From positions 4,774,001-4,838,000 of the forward strand of contig CM074763.1 of NCBI GenBank assembly GCA_037355855.1: 64,000 nt of DNA, given 5' to 3'. Numbering within the stretch: the first letter of the stretch is position 1; each line of letters starts with the position of its first letter. The notes beneath the pieces are model-generated. The model had not been told where the DNA came from. It searched no databases and worked only from the letters and a program-made list of their open reading frames with translations. This document shows, one piece after another, positions 42,967 to 54,899 of the stretch. The translations under genes were made by a program, and so were the position numbers. Source of the stretch: Pseudo-nitzschia pungens (Eukaryota; Bacillariophyta; Bacillariophyceae; Bacillariales; Bacillariaceae).

Positions 42967-45441
42967 CTACATGACCTGGTATTGGGGACCTCCCCCTCCC
43001 TCCGGAACGGTCCATTCGATGTATTCGTCCGGCATCTTGATGCTGCAGCACTTGCAGTGGATGCAGTTTTGGGCGTTGATGACCAGTTTCTGGTTGGGTT
43101 GGTTCGAATCCGAATCCGAATCCGAATCCGATTTCGACTCCGATTTCGATTCCCCGCCGCTCGATTCGGCCTGGCCCTCGACGTATTCGTAGACACCCGC
43201 GGGGCAGAACCGTTGCTCGGGTCCGCCGTACACCTGCATCGAGACGCTCTCCGGAATGCTCGCCCTTTGTGGCTTGACCCGGAGGTGGGCCGGCTGGTCC
43301 TCTTCGTGGTACGTGTTGCTGCGCTGGAGGTTGGTCAGCAGGTCAAAGGTGAGCTTGCCGTCCGGCGCTGGATAGTCAATGGGTTGGTGCTTCGAAGCGG
43401 GCTCGGTCTCGTCCGCGTCCCGGGTGGCGTGCGAGAGCGTCCAGGGTTCCTTTCCCTTGGTGATGTGCGTGGCCAATCCGGAATAGAGGAGGCCGCCTCC
43501 GACCCCCCACTTGGAAAAGGCCTGGTGGACGTTTCGTACCTGCCGCAGCTCCTCATAGATCCAAGAGTCCTCGAGTTTGTCGGCGTAGGCCTTGGGTTCC
43601 GTCGGTCGATAGGATTCGCTCAGCTCAAAGGTTTCGGCCACCGGTGGTTGGTCCGACTCGGCCAGGAGGCCCTCCACGACGGCCTCGGCCGCCAGCATGC
43701 CCGATTTCAGGGCGGTGTGGGATCCCTTGATTTTGACGGCGTTCAGGAATCCCGCGGAGCATCCCAGGAGGGCACCGCCCTTGAACGTCACCTTTGGAAT
43801 GGCATGAAATCCTCCTGCGGAACGGAACGAGAGTCGGGTAATTTCAAGGCCAAATAAAATTTAAAAAAAAAAAAAAATTGTGAAAAAGAGTCGGTTGGAG
43901 ATACTCCAAAACCACAAAAACGAAACAGAACGAAACGAAAAAGAACGACAAAGAACGCAAAAGCAGCAGCACCCACTGCACGCACCCTCGTTCAACACCC
44001 TCGCCCCGTAGCTGATGCAGGTCCCCCCCTCGAAATGCTTTCGAACCTCCGGATGGGTCTTCCACTTTTGGAATTCCTTGTAGGGATTGAGGTAGGGATT
44101 CTTGTAGTCGAGCCCGACCACCAGCCCCGCCAGGACCAGGTTCGGTTCCTGGTGGTACAAAAAGGTCCCCCCGAAAACGTCGTCGGTCGGCGACGATTGG
44201 AGTGGAAACCCGAGCGTGTGCTGCACCAGGCCCTTTCGAAAGGTTTCCTCCGGGACCTCCCAGACCTCCTTGATGCCCAGCCCGTACGTCTGGGGCTGGA
44301 CTCCGTCGTCGTCGCGGAGGCCGAGTTTTTCCATCAGGAATTCCGAGCAGGACCCCCGGGCTCCCTCCGCAAACAGGGTCTGCCGGGCCCGGAGCTCGAC
44401 GCCGCGCTCAAAGGTGGCCTTGGGGCTCCCGTCCTTTCCGATGCCCACGTCGCGGGTCGCGATTCCCAGGACGCAGGGTTCGTTGCCATCGCCATTGCCA
44501 TCGCTACCGTCGTCGTCGGACAAGAGGACCTCGCTCGCGGCGAATCCGGGGTAGATTTCGACTCCCAAGGCCTCGGCCTCCTCGGCGAGCCACCGGCAGA
44601 GCTGGGAGAGGCTCAGTATGTAATTTCCGTCGTTGTGGAGCTGGCTCGGGAGCAACACACCGGGGATCGAATAGGACGATCCTCCCTCGGTCAAAATCTG
44701 GAAATGGTCGTCCTCGACGGGCGTCGCGTGGGATCCCTGGCTGTCGAAAAAGACCTTTGTCCAGTGCCGGTTGTCTTCGTCTCCGTCTCCGTCTCCGTCT
44801 CCGCCCTCTCGGGCCCACTGCGGAAAGAGCTCGCAGATCGCCCTCGGGTCGAAGACGTTTCCCGACAGGACGTGCGCGCCGATCTCGGATCCCTTGTCGA
44901 TGACGCAGACCGAGAGTTCCCGGTCGCGCTCGAGGCAGAGCTGCTTGGCGCGAATGGCCGCCGCCAGTCCCGCGGGTCCTCCCCCGACGATCAAGATGTC
45001 AAAGGCCATGCTCTCGCGGGGTTCGAGCGGTTCGGGGGGAATCCCGCTCTCGCTCTCCGCGTCGGGGTCGCCGTTGTCCGCCGCCGCGGGAGCGGACGAA
45101 AACGGTCGGAGCTTGGTGCGGATGGTACCGGTGTCGGGAGCGAAACGGTGAAGGAAAGGGCGATTCGGATTCGATTTCGATCTCGATCTCGATTTCGATC
45201 TCGGCGGCGACCACCACGAGGAGAGGGATCGCCGTCCGGTGCTGACGGGTTTCGGATTGCAATGATGGTGGTAATGGTGGTGGTAGTTGGTTCTTTCCGA
45301 AAGATTTGCGGCGATGGCTGCCCGGGAAGAAGAGAGCATCCGACGAGTCGACGCGGAAGAATTGGAAATGGAAGCCGATCCGGATGCGGAGGATGATGCC
45401 AGCCTCCTGCCCACGGAGGATGCGGCAATTGTGCGAACCAT
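42967..45441 (-). CDS. ETFDH: Electron-transfer flavoprotein:ubiquinone oxidoreductase (ETF-QO)
   Basis: Mitochondrial inner-membrane enzyme passing electrons from reduced ETF (fatty-acid and amino-acid oxidation) to ubiquinone. Model: complement(join(42967..43814, 43986..45441)), 767 aa. The donor GTGCGT at 43985 and acceptor CCGCAG at 43815 (minus strand) join ARVLNEG-GFHAIPKVTF, matching the family. The FAD site FDILIVGGGPAGLAAA lies near 147-162. Later family motifs: IDKGSEIGAHVLSGNVFDPR, LVVGLDYKNPYLNPY, and KIKGSHTALKSGMLAAEA. The 4Fe-4S cluster cysteines are present at the C-terminus (FCPAGVYEYV and NAQNCIHCKCC), and the protein ends EWTVPEGGGGPQYQVM, the usual ending. The N-terminal 145 residues are basic and Ser-rich, fitting a long mitochondrial presequence. 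An acidic Ser/Asp/Lys insert from a 6-bp repeat precedes the cluster motif. Human protein is 617 aa; the rest is extension. Confidence 0.95.
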
Positions 45442-46511
45442 CTTCTTGTGTTTGTGGATATCTAGCGTTCCGGTTGATGGATTTTTAGGGGGTTTGGGTT
45501 TCGTTTCTACGAAGTATTTCTTTTGTCAAAAGTTGCAATGTCGAAAAAATATATATGACGACGACGACGACGAAAACGAAAACGACGAAAACGAAAACGA
45601 CGAGTGATGCGTTGCGTTGCGATGAATGCCGACGGAATTGAATTTTCGTCGATTCGGATTTTGTGTTTCGGTTGACGTTTGAATTCTGTTGTTGGGGTCA
45701 TCAATCAATCAAAATCAATCAATCAATCAATCAATCATTAAAAAAAGGCAATCACAAAGATGATGATGATGATGATTCTTTCTTCGTGCCGTCCAACACG
45801 AAGTTGGAGGATTTTTGGGAAGCAAATCAACGATCCCAAAACAGATGATGATAGATCTACGGTAACCTTACGGTAATTTAACGTATTCATGCGTAGTATC
45901 CTGGAGTGAGTTCGTGAAGCCACCCCGTTGACACCTTTATTCTCGTCCATCATGACGCGCTCGTTGCTTTGCCATCGGGAGCGGAAATGTCGGTTCCAGT
46001 CAAAATCAACATCGCGCGAAACCACCCTGCGCCTCGTTCTGTACCGGTGACGGTCAACTCCAATCAAATCGAATCGGTCGAATTCATGGTTCCCCCGGCG
46101 TGTGCATGTGCACCAACACACAACACACACGAGAACACGAAAGCATTCCTTTTTTCTTGCGGGAATTCGATTCGCGAAGAAGTGACGACATCATCTTTCT
46201 CGTCGAGCTCATCCGCAGCTCGCCGCACAACATCCCACCGGTTAGTTTTTCTTCTCACCAAACGGGAGTAAGTAGAATACAGTAAGGTTACTACCGGTTG
46301 CATTACCAGGCACTGGTAACCTTACTTGTTCGACGAAGCAGTCTTTTTCCTGGGAATGATACAGTGTTGTAAGGTTACCCTTTCGAATCAATCTTTCACT
46401 AACTTGCTTGCGAAGTGAAACGTTGTGACGTACAGAGTTGCACCCTACAACCAAACAAACAAAGAATCAAAGAATCAAAGAATCAAGCAATCAAACGAAT
46501 CCAATACAAGC
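45442..46511. other. Intergenic between divergent genes
   Basis: Divergent promoter region for ETF-QO and the acyl-CoA-binding protein. Contains acg/aaaacg repeats (45555-45605), an aatc tetranucleotide tract (45700-45738) and GTAAGGTTAC-type words at 45860-45885 and 46280-46390. No gene seen. Confidence 0.55.
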
Positions 46512-47708
46512 ATGACGTCCGGTCCGGTCAGCAGCAACAGCAGCGTCGGCAGCAACAGCAACAGCGTCGGCAACAGCGTGAGCAGCAGCACCGGCACGGG
46601 CCTCACCGCCGCCTTTCGCGAAAAGGTCAGGATGATGCAGGCCTGGAAACCCGGCAGCGTCCCATCGAACCGCGACAAGCTCGAGCTGTACGCCTATCAC
46701 AAGGTAGCGGTGGCCGGTGACGCCCCCCCGTCCCTCCCGTCCACCGCCTCGGCCCCCGACCGCGCCAAGTACCAGGCCTGGAGAAGCAAGAGCGGCAAGT
46801 CGAAGGACGAGGCCATGCGATTGTACATCCAGGAAGCGGACCGCCAGATGCGGGTCTACGGATCGACGGTGGCGCCGATTCCGCACGCCCGAGCCCAAAC
46901 CCGCAGCACGGCGGTGAGCAACAGCGGCGCCGGAATCACGCCGCCGGTGGCCAGGACTCCCCGGTCGACGCCGGCGGACGGCCTCGGCAGCGCGGGACAA
47001 ACGGCGCAGCTCCCCCCGTCGTCGACGCCCCCGGGCCTCGCGGCGATTCCGCTGCTGTGCGCCGCCGCCGCCGAATCCCGGGAGGCCTACCTGCGTCGGC
47101 TGGCCCAGACCTCGCTGCAAACCGCCTGGTGGATCCGGCAGGTCCCCCTCTGCGCGACACCCGGGAATCTGGCGGCCTTCCCCGAATCGGTCCTGCTGGC
47201 GGTGGCCCGATTTCTGGAGCACGTCACGCTGACGACGCCGGGACCGACGACGCAGAGCCTGGTGGCCTCCTTTTGCTGGCCGCTGCACAAGACCTTTCTG
47301 GTGCTGTGGATGCTCATCATTCTGTACGTGACGGTTCTGGAAAGCGCGGCCCACATTTTGGCGATTCTGGTGTGGGGGAGCCGGAGGACGGGACTCTCCC
47401 TCCACAAGGAATGGGTCGAGGTCGTCCCGATGGTGGCCGAGTCCGTGTCGGCCATGTGCGAGCCGCACCAGCCCCTGACGTGCCGGCTGGTGGGCCTGGT
47501 CTTGCTGCCCTTTTCGGCGGTGGTGGGATTCCTGCACGGTGGCCCGACCGATGCGAGCATCACTCTGGCGAGCTTTGCCATGGTGGTGGCGGTGGCCGCC
47601 ACCTGGTGGTACTGGCTGCTGCTGGTTCCCTTCGGGGTGTGGTCGCTGCTGTGCACGGCGTTCGGGGTCGGATTTTGTTTCGTGCTGATCGAGTTTGCCG
47701 GTGTGTAG
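46512..47708 (+). CDS. Acyl-CoA-binding domain membrane protein
   Basis: 398 aa from the ATG at 46512 (an in-frame ATG at 46425 adds 29 uninformative residues). The ACB domain lies at about 35-116: FREKVRMMQAWKPGSV, DKLELYAYHKVAVAGD (the conserved LYA..K region) and KYQAWRSKSGKSKDEAMRLY. After a Pro/Ser linker the C-terminal half is hydrophobic, with membrane segments near LHKTFLVLWMLIILYVTVLE, LVGLVLLPFSAVVGF, and two at the end (ASFAMVVAVAATWWYWLLL, then VWSLLCTAFGVGFCFVLIEF). It would bind long-chain acyl-CoA at a membrane, probably ER or plastid, for lipid synthesis or export. Membrane-bound ACBPs exist in plants and animals, usually with the anchor at one end. Confidence 0.88.
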   Translation: MTSGPVSSNSSVGSNSNSVGNSVSSSTGTGLTAAFREKVRMMQAWKPGSVPSNRDKLELYAYHKVAVAGDAPPSLPSTASAPDRAKYQAWRSKSGKSKDEAMRLYIQEADRQMRVYGSTVAPIPHARAQTRSTAVSNSGAGITPPVARTPRSTPADGLGSAGQTAQLPPSSTPPGLAAIPLLCAAAAESREAYLRRLAQTSLQTAWWIRQVPLCATPGNLAAFPESVLLAVARFLEHVTLTTPGPTTQSLVASFCWPLHKTFLVLWMLIILYVTVLESAAHILAILVWGSRRTGLSLHKEWVEVVPMVAESVSAMCEPHQPLTCRLVGLVLLPFSAVVGFLHGGPTDASITLASFAMVVAVAATWWYWLLLVPFGVWSLLCTAFGVGFCFVLIEFAGV

Positions 47709-50700
47709 TAATACTACCGTACGTAATAGGAAGCGTGAGTACAGGTACGGTTTGCAGCAGCAAAAAGCAAACACACGGAGCGAAACAAAAAACAAAACCA
47801 AACGAAACCAAACGAAGCCGAGCCCGGGCGCGATCGAGAGTTCTTTCGAATGCAGAGTTTGACATGCGGTACTTACTGACCTATGGAACATTTCATTCGC
47901 GTGTTTTTATCAGCCCATCACAAATTAGACGCGTCAATCGGCAGTGCAACACGAGTTGACAATAATAATAATAATAATACCAATTTCGTGGCACTAACGG
48001 AGGAGCCAGAGATGTGTTATAATCATCCGGGATTGTTTGGATTCTTTTCATGATCTATAAAAAATAATAATCAAGGTAATTCTTACTTCGTCTTGTGTAC
48101 CATCCGCTGTCGCCACATACCCGGTAGCGCGAGCACTGTAATGATCGCTCACGGTCCTCCAGTGAAAACAAGAAGACGGCGCGGCACTCCGCGGCCGCAT
48201 TCTCGGTTCGTTCGCGAGCGATCGAAACGCGAGCGAGCGAGACAAATTCCGGTGCACCGGTGCGGTAGAGTGGCACGCAACCCCGACGATAGTTCGAAAA
48301 GGCGTGGTTGGGAATTGGTGGAGTTGCCATCACTCGCGAGTGGAGCGCGGAGCGGAAAGCTACGGGGCTCATCGCCGCAAACTCGAGCGGTGCCGCGGAT
48401 GCGGAATGCACAAGAACCAAAAAAAAAATCGTTCCCTCCGGTCTCGTCTCGTTTCGTCCCCCGTGGAGTTGCAATGCGGGGCGACGTTGCACCCGGACCT
48501 GTTCCGTCTGCGGAATGCACGGCACAATACCGTACAGTACAGTGCAGTTCAGTGCAGTACAGTAGTGGGGATCCGTCATCCGGTTGCATGCGATGACGGT
48601 GGTTCCTTCCACTCCATCATGATGGATCGCGAGCCAAGGAACGAACGAGCCGCGGAACTTTCATTTGGAATCGAGGCGTCTCGAATCAATCACGGTATCA
48701 TTCCCGTCTCTCTGCGAAACAAAAAAAAGAAAACCGGAAACACGGTTCCGGCAAAAAGAGGAAGATGCCACAAAGGCGCCCAAAAAAAAAAAAAAAAGAT
48801 CAGAATCACAAACCCAAAAATTCCAACAGAATGCAACATCGTTGCGGTCGCGATCGTTTTCGTTGTCGTCGTTGTTGTTGGTGTTGTTGTTTTTTGTCCC
48901 TCATCTCTCATAATCCTTAGATACATCAGCGCAATGCCTACTTCCGTGCCCCCGGACGAATTGTCGATCGACCCGAATCCGAAACCGGATTCCGGCGCGA
49001 TCTTCGCCCGGGAGGTTGGGTTCGGCACCCATTCCTAGCACACCTATCTCCCCTGCGCCGTCCACGGTTACGCCCCGGAATCACGAAATCGTCTCCCGCT
49101 GTCCATAGGACGGCAAGAGACGGCTCGGAACCGGCTCGCTCCGCTTCTCTAGCAACAATAAAGAGAAGTACCGCGCGAATCCCGTCCGCTTCCAAGACCG
49201 GGTCTCCGCCAATGGAAACCGCGATCGAGGCGGCGGCATTGGGGCCTCTCGAAAAAAAGTGTATATCCTCGGGACCCACCCAACCGAACCGAACCGAACC
49301 GAACCGTATCGTTCAATGCTGTCACTGCTGCTACCGCAATTTCGATCCCCGGACATACCTTTGCATCGTCGTTCTGGGGCATCTGCTGCCGCTAATGATT
49401 GTTCTCTATCCATTCATTCTGTCCTTGTATTGATTTGATTGATTCGATCGGATGTGCTTTGTGTTTGACCAAGGTGTCGTATTCTGGCGGAACGAGGTTC
49501 TTGCTTTTTCTGTGGAGGGAGGGAAGAATGTTGAAGGGTTCCCGATGAGTGAATGGACAAGAATGGACGGACCACGAAGCGCCGAAAACCATCGAGAAAC
49601 AGATGGCTGAGTGAGCTGCGGAAGACCGAAGATCGCATGCGGAGTAAACCTTACCGATCCCCTCAAAAATAAAAGGGTGGAACCATAAGGTTACATCGAC
49701 TCCCTAAAATCTTACTTCTATCGTTGTACGAGTAAGGTTACGGTACTGTGTAAAGGTACGAATAACCTTGCTGTAGGCATATGCGCAACAGAGAACGTAA
49801 GGTTACGAGTAAGGTTTACCGCATGTACAGAAGAAAATAATGATTTCAACATCCGAAACCCATTGTTGAAGTGAAATACGTAATCGTTCTCGCAAAAGGG
49901 CAATAGTTAGATGGATAGCGCTACAGTATTATTTCAGTAGCACGTAGGGTATCTTACTACTACTAGAGTTCGATTTACAATCCAAGTCAGCAGTTGCTGC
50001 TAGTTCCAGTAGAAATCTCTACTTGTGTCAAGGTTGATTCTTATTGGATCCAATAATCTCTGTTCTAACGCAATATATATGGCTCAGTCCCCGCTGTAGA
50101 AATCTCTACTTGTGAAGAAATTCATTGCTAGGATTGGTAAGTTGGGGTTGGGGTTAATCTATTGAATCTGCAATAATTTTTTTGATATCTTTCGAAACAT
50201 GATTGTCAAAACTGTTGTTACTTCGTACTTGCCAAGAAGTAAGGCTGATTACTCGAAATTCGCACCATATATACTACTTCTACTTCGTAAGGCTACTTCG
50301 TAATAATAATGGGACACCATGATGTGAGAAGAATGCCTCGTCATTGATTGGTGGGAACATGAATGATTTCGCCATATTCTTCACCCATAAACATTCTTCG
50401 TAGAAATCGGAAGAACAAAAATAATGACTATTGTCCCTACCGGTATCCACACCTTTGTACGGTAGGTTTTCGGACGTAGTACTAGAAAAGAAAGAATCGT
50501 AGTAATAATTACTACTACTGCTGGTAGTAACCCTATGGCATGATCAGAAACCCACGACAATAACTGATCAACAACGAGAAAGATCCAATTTTTTTGTCGA
50601 AACAACCGAGTGCGGGTAGCCAGCTGTCACCTCTCGCAGGGGAATACGAAAGTTCTGCCTAAACTCAACAAGGCAGGAGAATGCGATCTTGTAAAGTTCC

Positions 50701-50839
50701 AGAAGCTTTCAGCTCGTCGGTACACTAGCTGAAATGCTTCATTGATCATTCACATGCCATCGCTTCTTCAGAGTTTGATTAAAATTTTGATACAAAACAA
50801 GAAGATCGAAACCTCAAAGCGAGATAACAACAACTCGTC
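47709..50839. other. Intergenic, no convincing gene
   Basis: About 3.1 kb. Holds ccgaa (49283-49305) pentamer repeats, GTAAGGTTAC-type words at 49640-49830, a duplicated 19-mer (GTAGAAATCTCTACTTGTG at 50009-50027 and 50096-50114) flanking the perfect 16-bp palindrome TTATTGGATCCAATAA at 50041-50056, and poly-A runs at 48420 and 48785. Open frames of up to 244 codons (48304-49038) have incoherent composition and no domain. Confidence 0.5.
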
Positions 50840-52669
50840 ATGACTATCAAGTATTCGAGCCCGAAGCGCGCTCCCAATCCGGACGGGGGAATCTCCCACA
50901 CATTGACAGTGAGACCGGAACGATTGAGGTTCCACGCCTACGGCTTTTTCTGGAGCTCGGTCATTTTCGCCGCAATCATCAACAAGTTTTGGGCAGTTCC
51001 CATCATCAAAGACGGGGCAGATGCCGGTTTCGGCAACATCTGGACCCAATGGGACTATTCGCCCTCCCACGAAATCATCGCCATGTACTTTCCACTCTTC
51101 GAATATTCTCTCGTCATCTTTTTGCTCCTGGACTTTGTGGACACCAAGCTATCCTACAAGAGGGGCGAGCTCCCGGATTGGTATTGGACGATGATGAAGA
51201 TTGTCACACTAATCAACCTCGCCTTGTGTATGCTGTTCCGCATGGTGTTTGTCTACCTTTCCTACGAAGACTTGTCGGGATACACCACTGCGATGTTTTG
51301 CCTCCAGTTTGTGCTCACCACCGTGGCAATTGCAAGTGTCTTGAAAATATGGTTGACTGGTCAGAGCTATCCGATGATCCCTCTCAAAGCATGCGAGGTA
51401 GCGTTCTTTTCAAAATGCTACGTCATCCTCAACCTTGTGATCAGTACTGTGAAGTTCGTTTCGTTTCCATCCTCGTCTATGATCGACTCGCTCTGGATTC
51501 TATTCAATGCCATAATTCCGTTTTTCATTTCGTACATTCGCATGAAAAACGAAGACCCGTTTACCATCGACATCGCGGCACCCGTACACATCTACGAAAA
51601 GCCTGTCAAACCGGAAACTCCTCCGACCGAATCCACCAGCCTTCTTGGCGACGGCGTCACATCTTCTGCTGAACCTCCCGCGCCTCCCGAACCGGAACCA
51701 GAACCGGAACCAGAACCAGAACCAGAAGTTCCTGCGCCTACAGGGCCCTACATCGTTTCGCGTCAAGAAGAGTTGGATACCATCAAGGGGGTTGAGGGGA
51801 ACAATGACACGTTGCTCAATATCTTCACCGACATGAGATACAAGGAAGCCGAAGTGATCACAGTAGAAGGGGCATGGCTTTCGGATATTTACTTGCCGAG
51901 CGGGGCTCCGGAGGGATCAAAGCTGACAGTCAGGTGCAATTCCGCGTGGAATGTCAACGTCCACAATCTAAAGGACGTTAAAACAATGGTTGTCGCCACG
52001 AAGCAAAAGTTAGTCCTCGTTGTGGTCGACGGCGCGTGGACCTTGGAAGCTTGGGTCGATGAAAAAGGTCCTTTTGTTGTGACGGAACAAAAAGAACTTG
52101 AGCGCTACAAAGGGACTCCTGCCCATTACTTTTTAGTTGTTGCCGACAAACGTGTTGTTTATCACAGCGCCGATTTGGAAGCTTGCAAGAAGTATTTAAT
52201 GGACAACTATGCACTGAACGCAAGGACACCCTCTCGCTTGGTGGTTGATGTAACTGATGGCAAGGTTCACGAAGATCCTCACAGTGTTGGAGGGCAAAAC
52301 CAGGGTGCAGGTACGGGCGCAGGATTCAACAAATTTTGGAAGGGCTGGTCTGACATTCGCTATTTGATGGGTGCTGCTAAGAAATTCATGGAGAATAACA
52401 AGGTCGGGGGGCCTTCAAAGAATGACAACTTGCTTCAACTCTTCAATCCAAAAGATTATAAAGACGTCGAAATTGTTACACATGATGGGTCGTGGATCAG
52501 GGAACTGTACTTGCCGAAGGCGGATAACATCATTTCAGGATCGTCGTTGACCGTCAAGTGCAGTTCAACTTTTGCAGTAAAAGTAATTTACCCAGAAGTG
52601 TGGGAGAATGAAGTAAAAACGTCCGAGACTCTTGTTCTAATTGCCAAGGATGGTAAGTGGACCGCTTAG
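50840..52669 (+). CDS. Six-TM membrane protein with duplicated beta domain, 609 aa
   Basis: Single exon from the ATG at 50840. The N-terminal half has about six membrane segments: 35-55, 82-103, 117-140, 148-172, 186-208, 215-235. A Pro/Glu linker (282-298, EPEPEP) leads to a soluble C-terminal half containing two copies of an about 80-residue beta domain (about 323-400 and 529-608). Each copy reads LLxxF, then VITVEGAWLSDIYLP or VTHDGSWIRELYLP, SKLTVRCNSAW or SSLTVKCSSTF, and VVVDGAW or AKDGKW. Between them is a YIVxxQEEL-like charged region. I do not recognise a named family; it may be a sensor or transporter-associated protein with extracytosolic binding domains. The internal duplication is directly visible. 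Confidence 0.75.
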   Translation: MTIKYSSPKRAPNPDGGISHTLTVRPERLRFHAYGFFWSSVIFAAIINKFWAVPIIKDGADAGFGNIWTQWDYSPSHEIIAMYFPLFEYSLVIFLLLDFVDTKLSYKRGELPDWYWTMMKIVTLINLALCMLFRMVFVYLSYEDLSGYTTAMFCLQFVLTTVAIASVLKIWLTGQSYPMIPLKACEVAFFSKCYVILNLVISTVKFVSFPSSSMIDSLWILFNAIIPFFISYIRMKNEDPFTIDIAAPVHIYEKPVKPETPPTESTSLLGDGVTSSAEPPAPPEPEPEPEPEPEPEVPAPTGPYIVSRQEELDTIKGVEGNNDTLLNIFTDMRYKEAEVITVEGAWLSDIYLPSGAPEGSKLTVRCNSAWNVNVHNLKDVKTMVVATKQKLVLVVVDGAWTLEAWVDEKGPFVVTEQKELERYKGTPAHYFLVVADKRVVYHSADLEACKKYLMDNYALNARTPSRLVVDVTDGKVHEDPHSVGGQNQGAGTGAGFNKFWKGWSDIRYLMGAAKKFMENNKVGGPSKNDNLLQLFNPKDYKDVEIVTHDGSWIRELYLPKADNIISGSSLTVKCSSTFAVKVIYPEVWENEVKTSETLVLIAKDGKWTA

Positions 52670-54260
52670 GATAGAGGAAGGATACAAATACAGAGTCATA
52701 ATAAGTTTCAGTGGTTTCCTGTTTCCGCCGACGTGTAGCGGTGCGGTATTATGACTAAAACTAGGGCTAACTAGAGTGAAAGTATGGCTGCCCGGCCCTG
52801 CGACCCGCAGTAAAACAAAAGAAAACAAAAAGTTTACAATATTTGGATTTAGTAGGATACAACATCATCCAAAATGAACCCTCGTTTATTCTGAGGCAGG
52901 TGATCTATTATTATGATAAATACTTTGTAGTACAGGTACTCACCATCTTTTTCTTGGCGAGGATTCCCCCTCTTGTTCTCTCTGATCTTGCTTTGATGTG
53001 TGCTCAATTGCTTCCTTTTATTGACACCAGCCACCCTCCAGTCTGCAGGAAAAATTCCACAGCCACTGCCCAAGCAAGTTGGACAGAGTCGTGGTAAACC
53101 TTACCGTCATCTGCGTAGCGAAGCAAATATCTGCGCACAAATTTTCCTCCCACACGGGTTATCTTCGAAACAACGCATGATCTACACTCCGAACACCATG
53201 TGCGGAATCAGCCGATCACCTGCAACTCGAAGAATCCCGGTGTCTTGAACTGCGAGTATGCCCGCATCCTCGACAACATTTTGAACTGCGATCGCTTCCC
53301 CTTCCCCCCCGGAAGAAATTCGACTCCTCAAGAAGTTTTCAAACCAAGCGGTGTCAACTACACATCGCCGCCTCTCTGCGAACAGACACCATGCTCCATC
53401 CGTTCGATAGTCTCGGGCGGCATTGTCCCGACGCAACTCTGTCAAACAACCATCTCGTCCTGTTCAGAAACCTCCGTCGTAGCAGGGTTGGGTTGGGTTG
53501 GGTTGGGTTGGATCGAAAGAGAGCGACTGCGGCACGGGTCGCGAAACAATGGGCAAGCAATCGGGAGGTGGCAGCAACGACTGGATGATTTTGTTGCTGC
53601 GCTTTGCATTGCCAAAGAATAAAGTGTGCCCAGAGCCTGTGGATGCAAAGCACGATGGCGGACGCGTCAAATCGAATCGAATCGAATGGAATGGAATGGA
53701 ATCGAATCGAATCAATCGACTCGGACGATCACCGCCATTTCACTGCCCGAAAAAAGCCGCGTTGCGCCTTGTCCCGGGGCAACGATTTGTAGAGACATGG
53801 TCATTGTTTTTGGGAAGCCTTTGTTTCGCAGAATCAGTTCTTTCGGCCACCGCAGCGGCTGTCTCTCGGGTTGCGATTGGATTCGGATGGCATGCGAGAA
53901 AAAAGGATCGCGCGGGGGAGGTCCCGGGGCCGTGGTGATCGAGGTGAAATCGGAGCGCTTTCAAAGGAAGGAACCAGGGGCACCCGCGAGAGACTAAGAT
54001 CCCATTCCATCCGAGGATTGCTGGTTCGACGAAATGGATTGGCGTGTTTTGTTCTTCAACGTAAATCGAAAGTTGCCTTGGTTTCGGAGGCATTCCATTA
54101 TTCATTCTTTTCATTCGCTGCTGACCTTGCTCTCGGTGCATTCCGTAGGAATCTAAACGGCGAGCAAAGCGTCTCGACGACTCATGAATGACGATGGACC
54201 CTGATTTGAAGATCGGACGGACTTCTAGAAAAAGTGTTTCCTTAGTACGTAATCGTACGT
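52670..54260. other. Intergenic, repeat-containing
   Basis: No convincing gene. Contains a gttgg pentamer tract (53488-53512) and gaatc/gaatg pentamers (53672-53715). Overlapping frames near 53200-54190 are explained by these repeats. Confidence 0.5.
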
Positions 54261-54899
54261 ATGATGGCCGTTGTTACAAAGAATGGCTATGCCTTGCAAT
54301 ATGCATCCAAGGAACTAAGGAATAGCGAAGAGATTGTATTGGCTGCTTTAATAGAGAATGGCAATGCCTTGGAATTTGCGTCGGAGGAAATGAGAAACAA
54401 CAAGCGGGCTGTGATGGCTGCTGTTACAAAGAATGGCCTGGGCTTGCAATATGCAGCAAAGGAACTAAGGAACAATCGGGATGTGGTCATCGCTGCTGCA
54501 ACACAGGAGGGCTTTGCCTTGCAGTTTGCGTCGGTTGAAATGCAGAGCAACAGGCGGGTTGTGATAGCTGCAGCTACCCAGTATGGCGAGGCCTTGTTTT
54601 TATTTGCATCCAATGACTTGAAGAGGAACAAACGGACCGTAATGCCTGCATTAACACAGAATGGTAAGCTCTTGGAGTTCGTGACAGATCAAAAAATGCA
54701 GAACAATCGGGATGTGGTTATGACCGCCGTAAAACACGCGTCGAAGAAACGGAAGCGAGATATTGGAGTTGTCCGATCCGCGTTGCAAGAAGATCCATCG
54801 GCATCAACGTATCTGTCCAAAGAATTCATCGTCGCTGCCTGTTGCCGCGACATCGAAAAGAAAAAAGACGGGCATGGCAAAAAATTGAAATATAAATAA
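54261..54899 (+). CDS. DUF4116-type repeat protein, 212 aa
   Basis: Built from about six consecutive copies of a 24-25-residue repeat of the form NGLGLQYAAKELRNNR followed by xVVxAAxTQ. This is the DUF4116 pattern, found in many protist and algal genomes and in some large DNA viruses of algae. The last 60 residues are basic (KKRKRDIGVV, KKKDGHGKKLKYK) and unlike the repeats. The frame is closed by a stop just upstream, so the ATG at 54261 is the likely start unless an upstream exon exists (a CTTAG precedes it at 54241). Function of DUF4116 is unknown; each repeat may form a helical pair. Confidence 0.75.
   Translation: MMAVVTKNGYALQYASKELRNSEEIVLAALIENGNALEFASEEMRNNKRAVMAAVTKNGLGLQYAAKELRNNRDVVIAAATQEGFALQFASVEMQSNRRVVIAAATQYGEALFLFASNDLKRNKRTVMPALTQNGKLLEFVTDQKMQNNRDVVMTAVKHASKKRKRDIGVVRSALQEDPSASTYLSKEFIVAACCRDIEKKKDGHGKKLKYK

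Noticed and set aside
48304..49038. 244-codon plus-strand frame
   Set aside because: Composition changes repeatedly, crosses poly-A runs and matches no family; competing frames of similar length overlap it.
53488..53512. Telomere-like ggttggg tract
   Set aside because: A five-unit gttgg pentamer tract inside unique DNA; one of several pentamer microsatellites here and unlike TTAGGG.
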